Below, in pieces: positions 1-10,569 of a DNA stretch of 64,000 nt. The DNA is taken from contig JASBNA010000085.1 in the NCBI GenBank assembly GCA_038087015.1, forward strand, positions 91,266 through 155,265. The letters are read 5' to 3'. Made by a program: the position numbers and the translations under genes. The notes below the pieces were generated by a model, which saw nothing but the letters and a program-made list of their open reading frames with translations, had not been told where the DNA came from and made no database searches. The DNA comes from Cerrena zonata. Lineage: Eukaryota > Basidiomycota > Agaricomycetes > Polyporales > Cerrenaceae. How positions within the stretch are numbered: the stretch's first letter is position 1; each line of letters starts with the position of its first letter.

Positions 1-1
1 T

Positions 2-856
2 AAAGAGATCCCCACCCATCTGATCCTATCTCTTCTCCTAACTGTGCTAGGTGGTTTGGCCACACAGTTCCTTTGCATGGATGAGAGCTCTCAACACTTA
101 ACACTTGCGTGGTGTCCCGCTCATAACCGTCTCCCGGAAGAATATCTTGAGCTTGGCCGTAACCTGATGTCTTTGGAAAAGACTCTACGTTCTAGTGTAC
201 GTGAATGCACTGCATCCCTACACATACAAGATGGCGGCATAGTTCAGGACTTTGCCGACTTCGACGCCGGGGCGTTGCCGATTATAGAATTCACCTCACC
301 AACGTTTCAAGTGCGCTCACGACCCGACATCAGATTCTGGGAACAAGGGATGAATCGTAAGCACAGAGCTTCCCATCCCCCGTCGATGGCTTTGATGTCA
401 GTCAAAGAGGCCGGGTATTGTTGGCCAATGAAAGGAACCGCAGGCCGTTTAGGAGTACGATTGGCCGCAGAGGTTCTAGTCCAGAATTTCACTATCACAC
501 ACTCCAGAAGTACTCCTTCCTTTCCATCCGCACCAAAGGATATCATCTTCTGGGGTATAGCTAAACTTCCTGATGATAATCGCGCAGCTATTCTAGGTCA
601 ACTTACCACCGTATCCCCTTCATCTATTCCTTCGATGTTAAGAGAACATATACCGCACTCCTGGGATGTAATTCCTCTGGGGATGTTTGTCTATGATATA
701 CATGGCAAAAACGCAACCCAGACCTTCGTTGTGGATCCCGTTTTGAATAGATTCGGTATCAAACTTGGCATAGTGGTTTTAGAGATTGCAAGCAATTGGG
801 GTGCCCGGCAACACACTTGTCTATACAAGTTAGGAGTTTATGGTCAAACGAACTGA
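2..856 (+). CDS. SUN-domain membrane protein, 3' part only
   Basis: SUN proteins sit in the inner nuclear membrane, with the C-terminal SUN domain in the perinuclear space, where it binds KASH proteins and links the nucleus to the cytoskeleton. The frame is open to the left edge of the window, so the start is missing. The first visible residues form a hydrophobic helix (HLILSLLLTVLGGLATQFL), consistent with the transmembrane segment. A spacer of about 90 residues follows, then the SUN fold: YCWPMKGTAGRLGVRLA, SAPKDIIFWG, a TFVVD strand, and near the end LEIASNWG and TCLYKLGVYG, the usual C-terminal signature. The stop lies just after this signature, as expected. Only the family assignment is secure; the partner and exact role are not shown. 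Confidence 0.85.
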   Translation, partial: KEIPTHLILSLLLTVLGGLATQFLCMDESSQHLTLAWCPAHNRLPEEYLELGRNLMSLEKTLRSSVRECTASLHIQDGGIVQDFADFDAGALPIIEFTSPTFQVRSRPDIRFWEQGMNRKHRASHPPSMALMSVKEAGYCWPMKGTAGRLGVRLAAEVLVQNFTITHSRSTPSFPSAPKDIIFWGIAKLPDDNRAAILGQLTTVSPSSIPSMLREHIPHSWDVIPLGMFVYDIHGKNATQTFVVDPVLNRFGIKLGIVVLEIASNWGARQHTCLYKLGVYGQTN

Positions 857-1404
857 GATATACTTAGTAGTATTACTTTCGTGCATTGATGTATATACTT
901 GTTTGGATTAAATACTACTAGTAACGTTGCACTTTGAAAAGTTAACTCCCAATGTAAACTTCGTGCATAAAGACGGCGTACCACCTCCGAGCCTTAGTTC
1001 GCAAGAAGATACCGAAAAAGCGTTTTCAGATCCCAGTAGAAGTTTGCAAGCAGCTCACTCTGGATATCCAGACATTGACATGGACAGTGAGTGTTATGAG
1101 CAGTCGCCACTCGTCTTGGGGTAGAAACGGTAGGACTGCGTCCAACTGACTCCTTCCTGCCCTTTGTCGAGCACTTCGTCCTGATGACCCCTCGCATCGC
1201 GCGAGTCTCGGGATTGGAAAGACTACAGACAGACGAAGACAGCGCTTCTCACTGGCCGTTGCGCCGCATCGCCCAACACCCTTATAATCAGGCTCTCTGG
1301 ACTTCCACGTCCGATGTCGTTACTCCTAAATCTGCCCTGCTTTGCGAAGACATCATTTTGGTAGTCATCGTAGAATTCTTCCATCATGAGTCCTACATGT
1401 GATC
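857..1404. other. no supported gene
   Basis: This is short-ORF sequence between the SUN gene and a diverged repeat copy. I see no conserved reading frame and no tRNA-like structure. Confidence 0.5.
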
Positions 1405-1885
1405 ATCGGGCTTGCCGCTCTGTCGGTGTGGTCACAAGTTGTGGGTATGACATGTCCATCTGTCTGAGGGAGGCTCGTCAGGGCTGTTGTACACGGCAAA
1501 GATACGATGTGTCTAGTAGTGCATAGTGCGGCATGCAGGTGGTCAGTCACACGTATTTCCTGCTCGGTTACAGTATCATCTTTCTCTACCTCGAGCTGCT
1601 GCTTATTGTATGTTGCTGGCCCAGCTCCTATATGTAGGGTGTATCCTATGAACGGTCGGAACAACTGTTAACCGAACGTTCTCACGCCGTCTCCTATGCT
1701 CATCTGAAGTGACAAGATCAATGAATGCCTTCCATCTAGTGTGACAGGATCATCGAGGCCAGACACACTCCGAGTCTTCGTAAGTCGAGCCTCTCTTCGT
1801 CCCATAATACTCTGACGATCGGATTAGCGAAACAATGAATCAACCCAAAGGATACCTGGTACCGGAAACGAAGTGCAATTCCTCA
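1405..1885 (+). repeat. diverged fragment of the large duplicated unit
   Basis: This stretch aligns in the same orientation with about 27262-27800, and inverted with about 13215-13780, with many substitutions and gaps. Its last 110 bases or so, beginning at the 'gtaagtcgagcctctcttcg' segment and ending in 'ggtaccggaaacgaagtg', read the same as the inverted left arm (about 13215-13320). There the right arm differs. It is an older dispersed copy with one segment shared more recently with the left arm. Confidence 0.75.
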
Positions 1886-2536
1886 CGTTTGTAACCGCAA
1901 ATCTTAATACACGCACACACAGACACGGCATCCGTTTTCCTACGGACTCGGAGTCGTCGATCCGGGCTGGACGCAGTCGAAATGATATGTATCCTTTCGT
2001 CATTGATGTAGCACATCGCTCCGCTGTATCCTCTTTGCATTCTCCGTCTTGAACCTACCATACTATCGTCCAACAGCCCACCTACGGCGGAACCACACAG
2101 ATATCGATGTGGCACGCTTGGGAAATCCTGGGATGAATTTCTTTGCTCTCGACGGAAAGTCAATGTTGTCTCATCCTACCATAGTCATCTCTTAGTGGCA
2201 CTTGTTTTTGCCGTCCGCTGTGGAATCTCACCTCCCCGCTCATCTACCCGACCCTAGCCATGCTATTAATTCAGGTCCGAGGCCCCGTACGCCCAAGTAC
2301 GTGAAGTTATTATACCCATAATTAGGTACGTGTGGTTTCTTTCCAGACGCAAATACCCGTGACCTCTAAATTTCCCAAGTACTTTTCTTGATAGAAAAGG
2401 GTGTACCCTTATGTCCACATGTACTGCAAATCCATGTGAATTGACTGCCCGACCAATCCAATTTGGACTACATTGCGCTCTTCCTGCCGTCTCTCCTCCC
2501 ATCTTCCTCTGACTCTGTTAGAATCCATTCTCTACT
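1886..2536. other. no supported gene
   Basis: Intergenic sequence between the repeat fragment and the next open reading frame. Nothing recognisable was seen. Confidence 0.4.
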
Positions 2537-3301
2537 ATGTCGCAACAAGCCAACATTGACAGTGTTTGCAAGGAATATTTGGATTTATTATCTGGGATCG
2601 ATGAGATAAACCTCTCGTTGGGCCCAGAATTGCAACTATCGCAGCAACATCATCCTTTTGATATTGCTTCATCTCCCCTTCAAAACGCGATACACGCAAT
2701 AATGGTTACCTCGGCTGATCTTTCCCGCTTGCGCGATCTGAAATTCCTGCACGCAGTGATCGCATATTCAAGGTCACGCTTCCTGATCATTTCCTCTCCA
2801 ACCTTTGCTCGGCCTCGAAGTAATATAGGTTACATATTCGATCCTAATCGTGGTCAAGCAGATGTGTACTTCCGGGACCTCGAGAGCGAGGTGTCCGCTA
2901 TCCTAGTATATCTCCGGCAGATGCAACCTGTGCCTGAGCACCTCCGTCTTCACGCCAGGTTTTATGCTCACTTGGTCAGGCAGGTCAGCCAACTTCTCAA
3001 AGATCTTGATACGGTTAAGGAGGTTGAGCGGAATCAGGTCAAGGTATCACTATACATACTCACAGGTGAGCACCGACATTTATCATCGTTGCTGTCTCCC
3101 GGAATAAACTTCCATAGTTTCCACCAACTTTTTGCCGTCTCGATCTGCTATCAACCACGCTCTTCATTCGCCACTGTTACCCCTGAACCTAGCGAGGGAG
3201 CTGGCATTCGGGCACTAGGAACCATTGCGCTACTCTCTATCATGCTTATAGCCGAACCCCACGTGCTGCCAAGGAACTGGCAAGAAAGATGCTTCCTTTA
3301 A
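2537..3301 (+). CDS. unrecognised 254-residue protein
   Basis: This is a single uninterrupted frame starting at an ATG (MSQQANIDSV). I do not recognise a family. Residues 1-165 are rich in Leu, Arg and Glu with heptad-like spacing (for example VSQLLKDLDTVKEVERNQVK), which suggests helices and perhaps a coiled coil. The last 80 residues are of a different character, so the true 3' end may lie in an alternative spliced exon, although no splice pair of normal length is obvious. It is flanked by repeat fragments and non-coding DNA. It could be intact or the remnant of a larger gene. Confidence 0.45.
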   Translation: MSQQANIDSVCKEYLDLLSGIDEINLSLGPELQLSQQHHPFDIASSPLQNAIHAIMVTSADLSRLRDLKFLHAVIAYSRSRFLIISSPTFARPRSNIGYIFDPNRGQADVYFRDLESEVSAILVYLRQMQPVPEHLRLHARFYAHLVRQVSQLLKDLDTVKEVERNQVKVSLYILTGEHRHLSSLLSPGINFHSFHQLFAVSICYQPRSSFATVTPEPSEGAGIRALGTIALLSIMLIAEPHVLPRNWQERCFL

Positions 3302-4415
3302 ATTTGGGCGGGCGGCCAGCGATGTACATCTACATCTGTTGCCCCGGGTATTTTGCGTTTTACCGTCCCGGGGAAATACCTGATCGCTGCAACTTTGGCT
3401 TTGGCAATGTCCCGTACTATGCATACTTTATTACTCTCCAAGGTTACTCTACTACGTCCGCAGTTTCACCGATAAGGTACGTCGGGACTTTATAACGTTG
3501 GTAGACTTGACGAAACTCATGTTACAGTAAGCAGGAACGCGGTCGATACCTTCAAACAAGTGTGGCACAAGACGGGATCCGGAGCATTGGCGATAGCTTG
3601 CGTAAGAGTGAGCTAGAAGATACAAACGAGAGTGAGTAAGTCCATAGTATATTACACTCGTCAAAGCATATTCATCGAGTCTTCAGAACTTCACGCGCAT
3701 CGTGGAGGGGAAATGTAGAAATTGATACAACATGTGTCTATCGATATCGGACTGATGATACCTGTGATACTGAGTGGGATACCCGCTCACCTCACAAGGG
3801 ACAACAAGAAAGACGGACGGTACACTACAGGTTAACTCTGCCATTGTGCACCATCCTACGCTAACTATGGGCGCAAGCCCTACGGCATAGGGCCGAGCGA
3901 TTCATAATACGCATCAGACAGGGGTACGGTATTCGGCAGCGGAGCAGCCATTGAGCTAATTGGTAAAGAGTCTGAAGACCAGCTAAGTACCTTATTGTTA
4001 CTGTAATAGCTGCTTGTCGCGGTCCAGACTCGGTTAGCTGGGGATGCATCTTGTCTCCGGGTCGTTTAACTGTCCCTAACAGAGAGCTACTTCCGAGTCG
4101 GTCGTTCAACTACTGCTCACTGACTGCTCCTGTCACTTCCTGTCAAACCGAATCCCGTCCACAGTTGGGGGAACGAATAGTTGAGACATGTTGTATCGAT
4201 GTGTGATGAGTGGCTCAATCCCTCTCAGCCCTAAGCCTCGCGATCGGAATGATGTCGACGTCTCGCACGGGCTTGATTCCACCAGTTTCTAGATCTGTGA
4301 AGAGTTTCTTTGTTCTCTGCCACTGATTATGCCACTCAGAGGATCAGTACACATATTTAAGGAACGTAGCTTCCACTAACACTTCATACGGAACTTCTTT
4401 CTGCTGTGTTACCAA
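3302..4415. other. no supported gene
   Basis: About 1.1 kb with only short shadow frames. A TATA-like 'catatttaagg' lies near 4352, about 65 bases upstream of the next gene's ATG, and may be its promoter. Confidence 0.4.
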
Positions 4416-5339
4416 ATGTCCATCCCCTATAACTATAACGCCGCCGTCACTGAGCTTGCATTTCCATCACGGAGCAACTCCCAGAACCACAGTATCCCTC
4501 GCGCGAATTCTATCGGCGTGGTGCATCCCTTTCAGATCATGTCCGAAGCCACTATCTGGAACTATGTGCTCATGTGCTCCCTCCGCCAAGCTTACCACAG
4601 ATCCATCATATCCCATCCTAACCAGCTTGGATCTATAAGTTCTTATGCTTGGGACCGCCCGGGATCGCCTTTCATAACACCAAATCCATTTACTCTCTCC
4701 ACTCATCAAATACCCGTTCCTCGCATTGTAGGTGACATTCACCGCTTCGCCGCTGTTCTCCGTGAACTCGATCCAGTAGCTGGCCATGAACAACAAGTCA
4801 ACACTAACTGGACCTGGGATCCGAGCTATATGTGGCTGCGTACCGATCAGTTGGTCAATACGGACAGTCGATCATCTCCAGGTGTCTTCCGAGTCCGAGC
4901 TCTCAGAGAACTCATCGTTCATCTTTTTTCTGGTCTCAAACGGGACACTACCCTTGTCCTCAACCCCCCCAGTCCCCAGATCAGTCTCAACGAATGCCGT
5001 TCATTAACCCCACATCCAATCTACGGTCACAATGCTCAGAGTGCCCTGATTCCTTACCTTCCTTACTCCCATATTCTGGATGAAGGACTTCCATTGGATC
5101 TACGTAACGTCCCTGAAGTCGAAATCGAGCTCGACTTTTCCGGATTGCTTCTGCCTATCGATGACTTTGAATCCTTCTATGATAGGGTCTTAGGCGATGA
5201 CGGATCTTCTATTTGGTCTCTTTCGGATGATTCTATTATCTCCGAGTCGTATGACGATGGTTCATACAGTACAACGAGTGGATTGGTGGAGGACAACGAG
5301 ATCATGATGGACTATATCTATGTTGATGAGGACTTTTGA
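4416..5339 (+). CDS. unrecognised 307-residue protein with acidic C-terminus
   Basis: This is an intronless frame starting MSIPYNYNAAV. No family was recognised. The N-terminal 100 residues are rich in Ser, Asn and Pro. The middle part (about 110-230) has mixed hydrophobic and charged character, and the last 75 residues are strongly acidic with Asp/Glu/Ser clusters (SLSDDSIISESYDDG, then VEDNEIMMDYIYVDEDF). Acidic tails of this kind are common in nuclear or chaperone-type proteins, but that is only a composition argument. A TATA-like element near 4352 and a stop followed by non-coding sequence support a real short gene. Confidence 0.5.
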   Translation: MSIPYNYNAAVTELAFPSRSNSQNHSIPRANSIGVVHPFQIMSEATIWNYVLMCSLRQAYHRSIISHPNQLGSISSYAWDRPGSPFITPNPFTLSTHQIPVPRIVGDIHRFAAVLRELDPVAGHEQQVNTNWTWDPSYMWLRTDQLVNTDSRSSPGVFRVRALRELIVHLFSGLKRDTTLVLNPPSPQISLNECRSLTPHPIYGHNAQSALIPYLPYSHILDEGLPLDLRNVPEVEIELDFSGLLLPIDDFESFYDRVLGDDGSSIWSLSDDSIISESYDDGSYSTTSGLVEDNEIMMDYIYVDEDF

Positions 5340-5833
5340 ACTAAACTGGGAGGGTGGAACGAGAGGAAGGCATGTTGGAAAACTGTTCTCAACTGTGTCA
5401 ATCTGTGTCGGACTACATACGATTCAGTACGACATTATTTAATCTCCTCGGCAAGGGACGGTCTATGTGTACGTCGATTTTGTTATGATTACGTAATGTA
5501 TTATGATTCTGGTTGCGTAGTGTACAACTGGTGTTGTTCCTGCCGAGTCTTAAGCTTCACTAGCCACTATTCAATTATGTTATCAAGGTTACTATACCCT
5601 GTCGAACTTGAAAATCGTAGAGATGTGGGTGTTCAAACCAACAATATGCCCGTGACCGATCTGACTTCTTTGTGTAGCTCCTAGAGGGATGTAAACATCG
5701 CCGACTGTATTCCGTCAAAACAAATCATGCTCCATCATGCAAATTTGAAGCACACGCACAAAAGTATGTTCATTTAAATTATCTTCTGCGACCTTTATAC
5801 ATTAGCTTGCAACCCTCGTGTCGACTGAAAGAC

Positions 5834-5880
<47 letters not shown>

Positions 5881-6340
5881 ACCAAATGGGAGGGGGGGAT
5901 GGGTCAATGACCAAACCAGTGGAAGTTCGTCTGAGCTTAGGAGCAGCAGTTAGATTTATTTGATAACATGACCGACGTCATGTCGAGTCAAATGTTGAAT
6001 GTTTCAGCTTTGGCACAAAGAGATTGGGCCTTAACGTTCACTATACATCACAGGAGTCGCTGGTTTCAATTCTTTGTTCTTCTTCTTTGTGCAGCCTCAC
6101 TTTCCCCTCATGTCCTCGTATGATGGTTGATGTATCTGCATTCATTTCGGCGCACTATGGATTATGTGTCTAACCCATTACCACCACCGCTGAGTGCCAC
6201 TGAGTGCCACTGATTCTCTTTGTTCCCCTTGGATATAATTGGGCGAACTAGACTTCATCGTACCCGATCGTCTTTTCCTATCACTTCTCCAAATACTACG
6301 CACATTCATACCTTTTCTAGACGTCTTCAATCTACCTCAG
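5340..6340. other. intergenic region with a GAAA microsatellite
   Basis: No gene is supported here. It contains the tetranucleotide repeat at 5833-5881. Its 3' end leads into the FKBP gene. Confidence 0.5.
5833..5881 (+). repeat. (GAAA)n microsatellite
   Basis: About twelve uninterrupted GAAA tetranucleotides, followed by a G-rich stretch. This is a simple-sequence repeat, probably length-variable between strains. Confidence 0.95.
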
Positions 6341-7754
6341 ATGCCCGACAGGTCGTTTTGGTGAGATTCTTTGGGTCTGGGCTCAGTCAAGCTTCGTTAT
6401 ACACGGTCGCTTACAAGTCCAATCTTAGGGCTACAAACCTTCATCCCGGACACAGCTTGCCTATCTCAACGAGAGACTCTGATTTAACGATCACAAATGT
6501 GTCGCTTGCAGTAATACCGCGAAGGATGGTACATGAGTGTTCCAGTGTTACTCTAACCTTCATAACATCTCCGGAAGCAATGTCGGCCAGTGGCCTCGAA
6601 GTCACTATCTGCTCTTTGACTCCAGGACAGGTACGTATCATTTACTGGAACAGAGAGCGATATGATTCTGATTAGGTGTTTATAGCAAGAGCAGTATTCA
6701 ACTCAAATACTCCTTCCTGCGCAAGGAGAATACATCATAACTCTACATGGTGTGAAGTATGTACGGTCTTTTCATTGGGACACTGATCACTTATCACCAC
6801 ACATATTTAGCCCGATATCACTTATAGGGTTCAAGTCAGGTACGTATACGCTTCGATTGTCATTTTGTATCTATCGTACTGACTGTTCAACAGAAGTGTC
6901 GCTTGTCCAAACTAAGCCTAAGTAGGTCTACCTTTCTTTGAGATAGCGATCCTTCGCTGTTATAATGCGACTCACCTTTGAACAAATATATCTTGGGCTG
7001 AAAGCGAGAACTCGAACGCGGTTGACCCCACTGAAGCTCCTCGCAAACGTCCTCGCACTGAAGATTCAGAGAACTCTCGCCATCTTGATCAGGTTGACTC
7101 TACTCAGTTGCATATAAAACCACAACAAATGCCAACACGCGTGAAGAAGTTTGCAGATCCATTGCATATCTCGAGCTCAAGAATGGTCACACCGTCTAAC
7201 GCACAGCAGACTTTACCAGTTCCAATTCTGAACAAAGATGGGGATCGGACTTCTAAACCTGTCGCTACTTCAGATGCTGGAGCACCAATTCCCGCACCCC
7301 AGGTTATAATCGTGGACCACAGCCCAGGTGAGGGAGATGGCGCTGCTCAAGGCGACGTGTTGGAGATATTCTATCGCTTGCTCGTTGGTAATCTTGAAAT
7401 TGATTCACGTAAGCAGGAGCCAGCTTTTCGCCTCTGTCTAGGTCAGGGAAGCATGTTGAAAGGTGAGTGCTACCCGTGCTGAGCCTGCCATAGGCAGCCA
7501 TGTAGTAATAATATTTGTGATAGCATTCGAGTCTAGCCTCGTTGGCCTCAAGCTCGACGGAGAACGTCAAATCACTATACCTCCCGAACTCGGCTACGGT
7601 AAGGAAGGAAACGGCAATATCCCTCCAGATGCAACTTTGTGTTATCGTAAGTCATCTATAAATGGTTGCTACTGAAGGCTCATATTCATGTCTTGTAGAG
7701 GTCAAATTGTTACGCTTGAATCCGAGTCGAGCTAATTCCAAGAGCACCGACTAA
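6341..7754 (+). CDS. nucleolar-type FKBP peptidyl-prolyl isomerase (Fpr3/Fpr4-like)
   Basis: FK506-binding prolyl isomerases of this class act in the nucleolus and on histones. Eight exons join in frame to 328 residues: 6341-6360, 6429-6630, 6686-6756, 6811-6839, 6894-6921, 7005-7462, 7524-7646, 7699-7754. All introns have GT..AG ends. The N-terminal nucleoplasmin-like domain is clear (starts MPDRSFWA, with SDLTITNVSL, VTICSLTPGQ and VNPISLIGFKS). A charged linker with RKRPRTEDSE, a likely nuclear signal, follows. The C-terminal FKBP domain (about 230-328) has AFESSLVGLKLDGERQITIPP, cut here to its core GLKLDGERQITIPPELGYG, and ends VKLLRLNP. The usual pocket Trp is Phe (AFESS), and the acidic runs typical of yeast Fpr3 are short. 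Start choice is firm because MPDRSFW gives the canonical domain start. Confidence 0.88.
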
Positions 7755-8295
7755 CCAGATTCATCCTTTTGCGAGCTCCCGTCTCCTATGTGCCATATGG
7801 AAACTTTCCCCGTGCCTGTAGGTCACCTATGTAATGCATGAATGAATACCACCGCCATTTTGAGCGTAGTGAATGGACAACCAATCATAAACGAATGGTT
7901 TAGAATATGCATGTGGTTTGCTCAGACTCCTTGCAATTAACTATGCATAGAAATATGGGGCCACAACTCAATATAGTCCTTCAACCTGCTCTAGGCCAGC
8001 GAGTTGCGTTTGAATTGTACGAAACGACTCTGCGTGTAGCATAAGGTACCTATTATTTGTGCAGCTCCACCCGTGTGTAATAATTACCAACATACGCGTA
8101 CACAAATATAAGAGTAGCATACTTATATTCTTTTTTCCCTTAGTTTAGATAACGATAACGATGCCGCAGCGGTCGGGTTATCTCGTACATTAATGTCGGA
8201 GTCCATCCGACTTCCACTCTTCCTGGAATCTCGATGTTAATATTTGACTCACTCAACACTATACCTGGCTATCGTCCTATACTATTATAAGAAAC
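7755..8295. other. no supported gene
   Basis: Intergenic sequence between the FKBP gene and the outer edge of the left duplicated unit. A 'tacgcgtacacaaa' string near 8093 resembles one near 14570 inside the unit edge. Confidence 0.4.
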
Positions 8296-8335
8296 AATTA
8301 CATTGCAACCTTGACCACACTACGCTATACATAGG
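8296..8335 (+). repeat. short unit-edge direct repeat, outer copy
   Basis: It reads 'caattacattgcaacc' followed by 'ttgaccacactacgctata'. It is nearly identical to 14669-14706 in the same orientation and to the reverse complement at 32749-32786. It marks the edge or junction of the duplicated unit. Confidence 0.8.
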
Positions 8336-8432
8336 AAGGTTACATATCTTGCCGTTCTTGAAACCGACCATATTTAATGTTCGTTAACCTGACCATCTCT
8401 CCCCGACTGGCAATACCTCCGCTTCAAATCCT

Positions 8433-9667
8433 TCAGCTCATCGCTGGTGAAGGTCTCCCAATTGTCGACAATGTGGCTGATCTCTCCTTTCCAATATCTG
8501 AGAGGATAGATGAGATGGAAAACGCATGAGCATCCAAACTCTCAACATACCGTGTATTATTCAACCATTCCTCCTGTCCTTTACCGCCCTTCCCCCATTT
8601 CAAAGCTCTGCGAAGGAAGCCCTCGGGTATATTCTCCAATGTATCATCGATCGACATATCGACCATCAATTCGTACACCGTTTTTACAGCGTCGTATAAG
8701 AACATCTCAACAATCTGGTTTGATATGAACGGAAAAGGAAGCTTCTCTGGAGTTTGTTCGACCCCCAGCGCTGTCATCGATTGGCAGCATTCGGGACATT
8801 CGACACCACTGGGCCATGAGCTTGTAGCGCAATCCATCTTTGTGAAGTACCAAGACACAATGCATTTAGCACAAAAAGTGTGCCCACAGCTGATGGTCTG
8901 AGGATGGATACTATCGACTACTATTTAGAAATACAGTGGAATAAAGAAAATCATATTTCACGTACAAGATTTCGAAGCAACTAATGAAGATGTAATATTT
9001 GACTACATGAGTAGCTGAAAGAGATAGTGTGGTGAAATAAATAGCTCACATGGAACAGCAAAGGTAGCTTTCAATCTGACCCTGCAGGCTGATGATGCGT
9101 TTCTTTTTCTCCAAAGACAGCTCCAATCGCAAACGGACGGAATCCGGAAGGGCTGCAAACGGCGAATACCGGGGATGTTTGTACTCTAATTCAGCCAATT
9201 GAGCTGGGATCACGGAGTCTTCGGGTGGAGCTGCGATATTGGCTGGTGGATCCTGATTCTGTTCTCTGTCACTTTGAAATAATCAGCAAACATGAATGAA
9301 GATATGTGGACGTTGTCTTTCATACCCTAGTCGCTGCGCCCCAGAAGGAGCCTCGCCGTGGAGTTCATCCTCAATATGGACATTAGAGCCTGAAGCCTGT
9401 TTCTTCCCCGCTCTGGCTTTCATCCTAGCCCTAATCCCGACGGTGGTACCGTTTTTGTGTGAAGCTGCTGGGGCCGGTGAAGCTATCAGCAATCGAGTCA
9501 GGGGGAATATGAGAAAGCTTACCAATTGCGAGCCTAGTACCAGTAGACCGGTTGATTGCTTGTGGACTACCTGGATGGAATTGACGGTGAGTTGGTCTGT
9601 CTATATGAGATGACGGGACCTTTGTTTTCCCGTCGCCTCCGGACCTAGATCTAGTAGACACGACCAT
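8433..9667 (-). CDS. RING-finger protein, probable E3 ubiquitin ligase (left copy)
   Basis: A RING domain recruits an E2 enzyme to transfer ubiquitin to a substrate. The frame starts at 9667 (MVVSTRSRSGGDG; the residue before it is a GTG). Basic linker exons follow (RARMKARAGKKQASG), then a helical segment (ALPDSVRLRLELSLEKKKRI) and a split RING. One exon gives CCSICFEIL, with the first CxxC. After an intron come CGHTFCAKC and VECPEC, giving a C3HC4 spacing. A C-terminal helical tail of about 110 residues ends PSPAMS. All splice sites read GT..AG. The right-arm copy (31396-32647) has the same order, but its stretch between the RING and MSIDDTLENIPEG differs (ALGVEQTPEKLPF here against APKIGQGRKRLAF). 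The substrate is unknown. Confidence 0.75.
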
Positions 9668-10569
9668 CACCGGAGAGCTTAGCTAGAATGTATGAGCAGA
9701 TGAGATCGAGGGATCTTGGAGGAGTAAGATGAAAGACGGTAGTGGCTCCGATACTAAGTCAAGTTTTCGCCACACGATTCGCACATGGCCGAGCTTGAAA
9801 GAAAATGTCCCGAAGTTGCGAGTTTGGGCTAGACAAGTCGGCCTCCGTAGTCTTGACTCAGATCATGATGTCGTTTGCAATACACATAATGTTCCTACCT
9901 GAGAATATCCTAATTCGACGTCCGCAGATCACATCGTAATACGAACGTTAACTGTTACTGGTGATCATAGATATCCATTTCGTCAGACATCCTGAATACA
10001 TACAAATCTAGTTGAGCAAAGTAGCGGAATTCATTTTGAAGGATCGGGCGAGTATAGTGAGTAGGATCAAGGGGCATACCAGAAGTGAGTCAACCCTTTC
10101 CACCCTAATTATCGAGTAGTATCAAGTCTGAGCGCTGAGCATTCGAACAGTACAGTAGGCAGACGACTGTTGTGCACTATTGACAACCAGAAAATACTCC
10201 CAAACATTCATTGACGTTGGCGGGACAAGTGTGTCAGTACCTGTCAGTACTAGTACTCCGCAGTCCGAGTTGGGAGTGTCCTCCACCGAGTCTGCTTCGC
10301 CCATTACTTCCTTGATCTGACGTCATGATTAATACGAGACGACGGCGCCTATTAAGTACATGAGACCGGATCCGGCCGGAAAGAACACCGTCCGACAAAC
10401 ATAAACTTAGTATGTCCGAAAGTTTCAAAATAGGGTGAGGTACGTCGACAACCCACTCAGGCTGGGGTCTCGAGTCGCTTAGTGACAGTGTGTCTTTCTC
10501 TGGTCAGGTACTTGCTTATGTCACAAGTCTGTATCGAATGGATGCTAAATTACAAAATATGACTAGTAC
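9668..10569. other. spacer between the two unit genes
   Basis: This 900-bp spacer is repeated identically, as far as I compared by eye, in the right arm (30494-31395). It probably holds the promoter of the RING gene and the 3' region of the membrane protein gene. Short frames here are conserved only because the DNA is duplicated. Confidence 0.5.
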
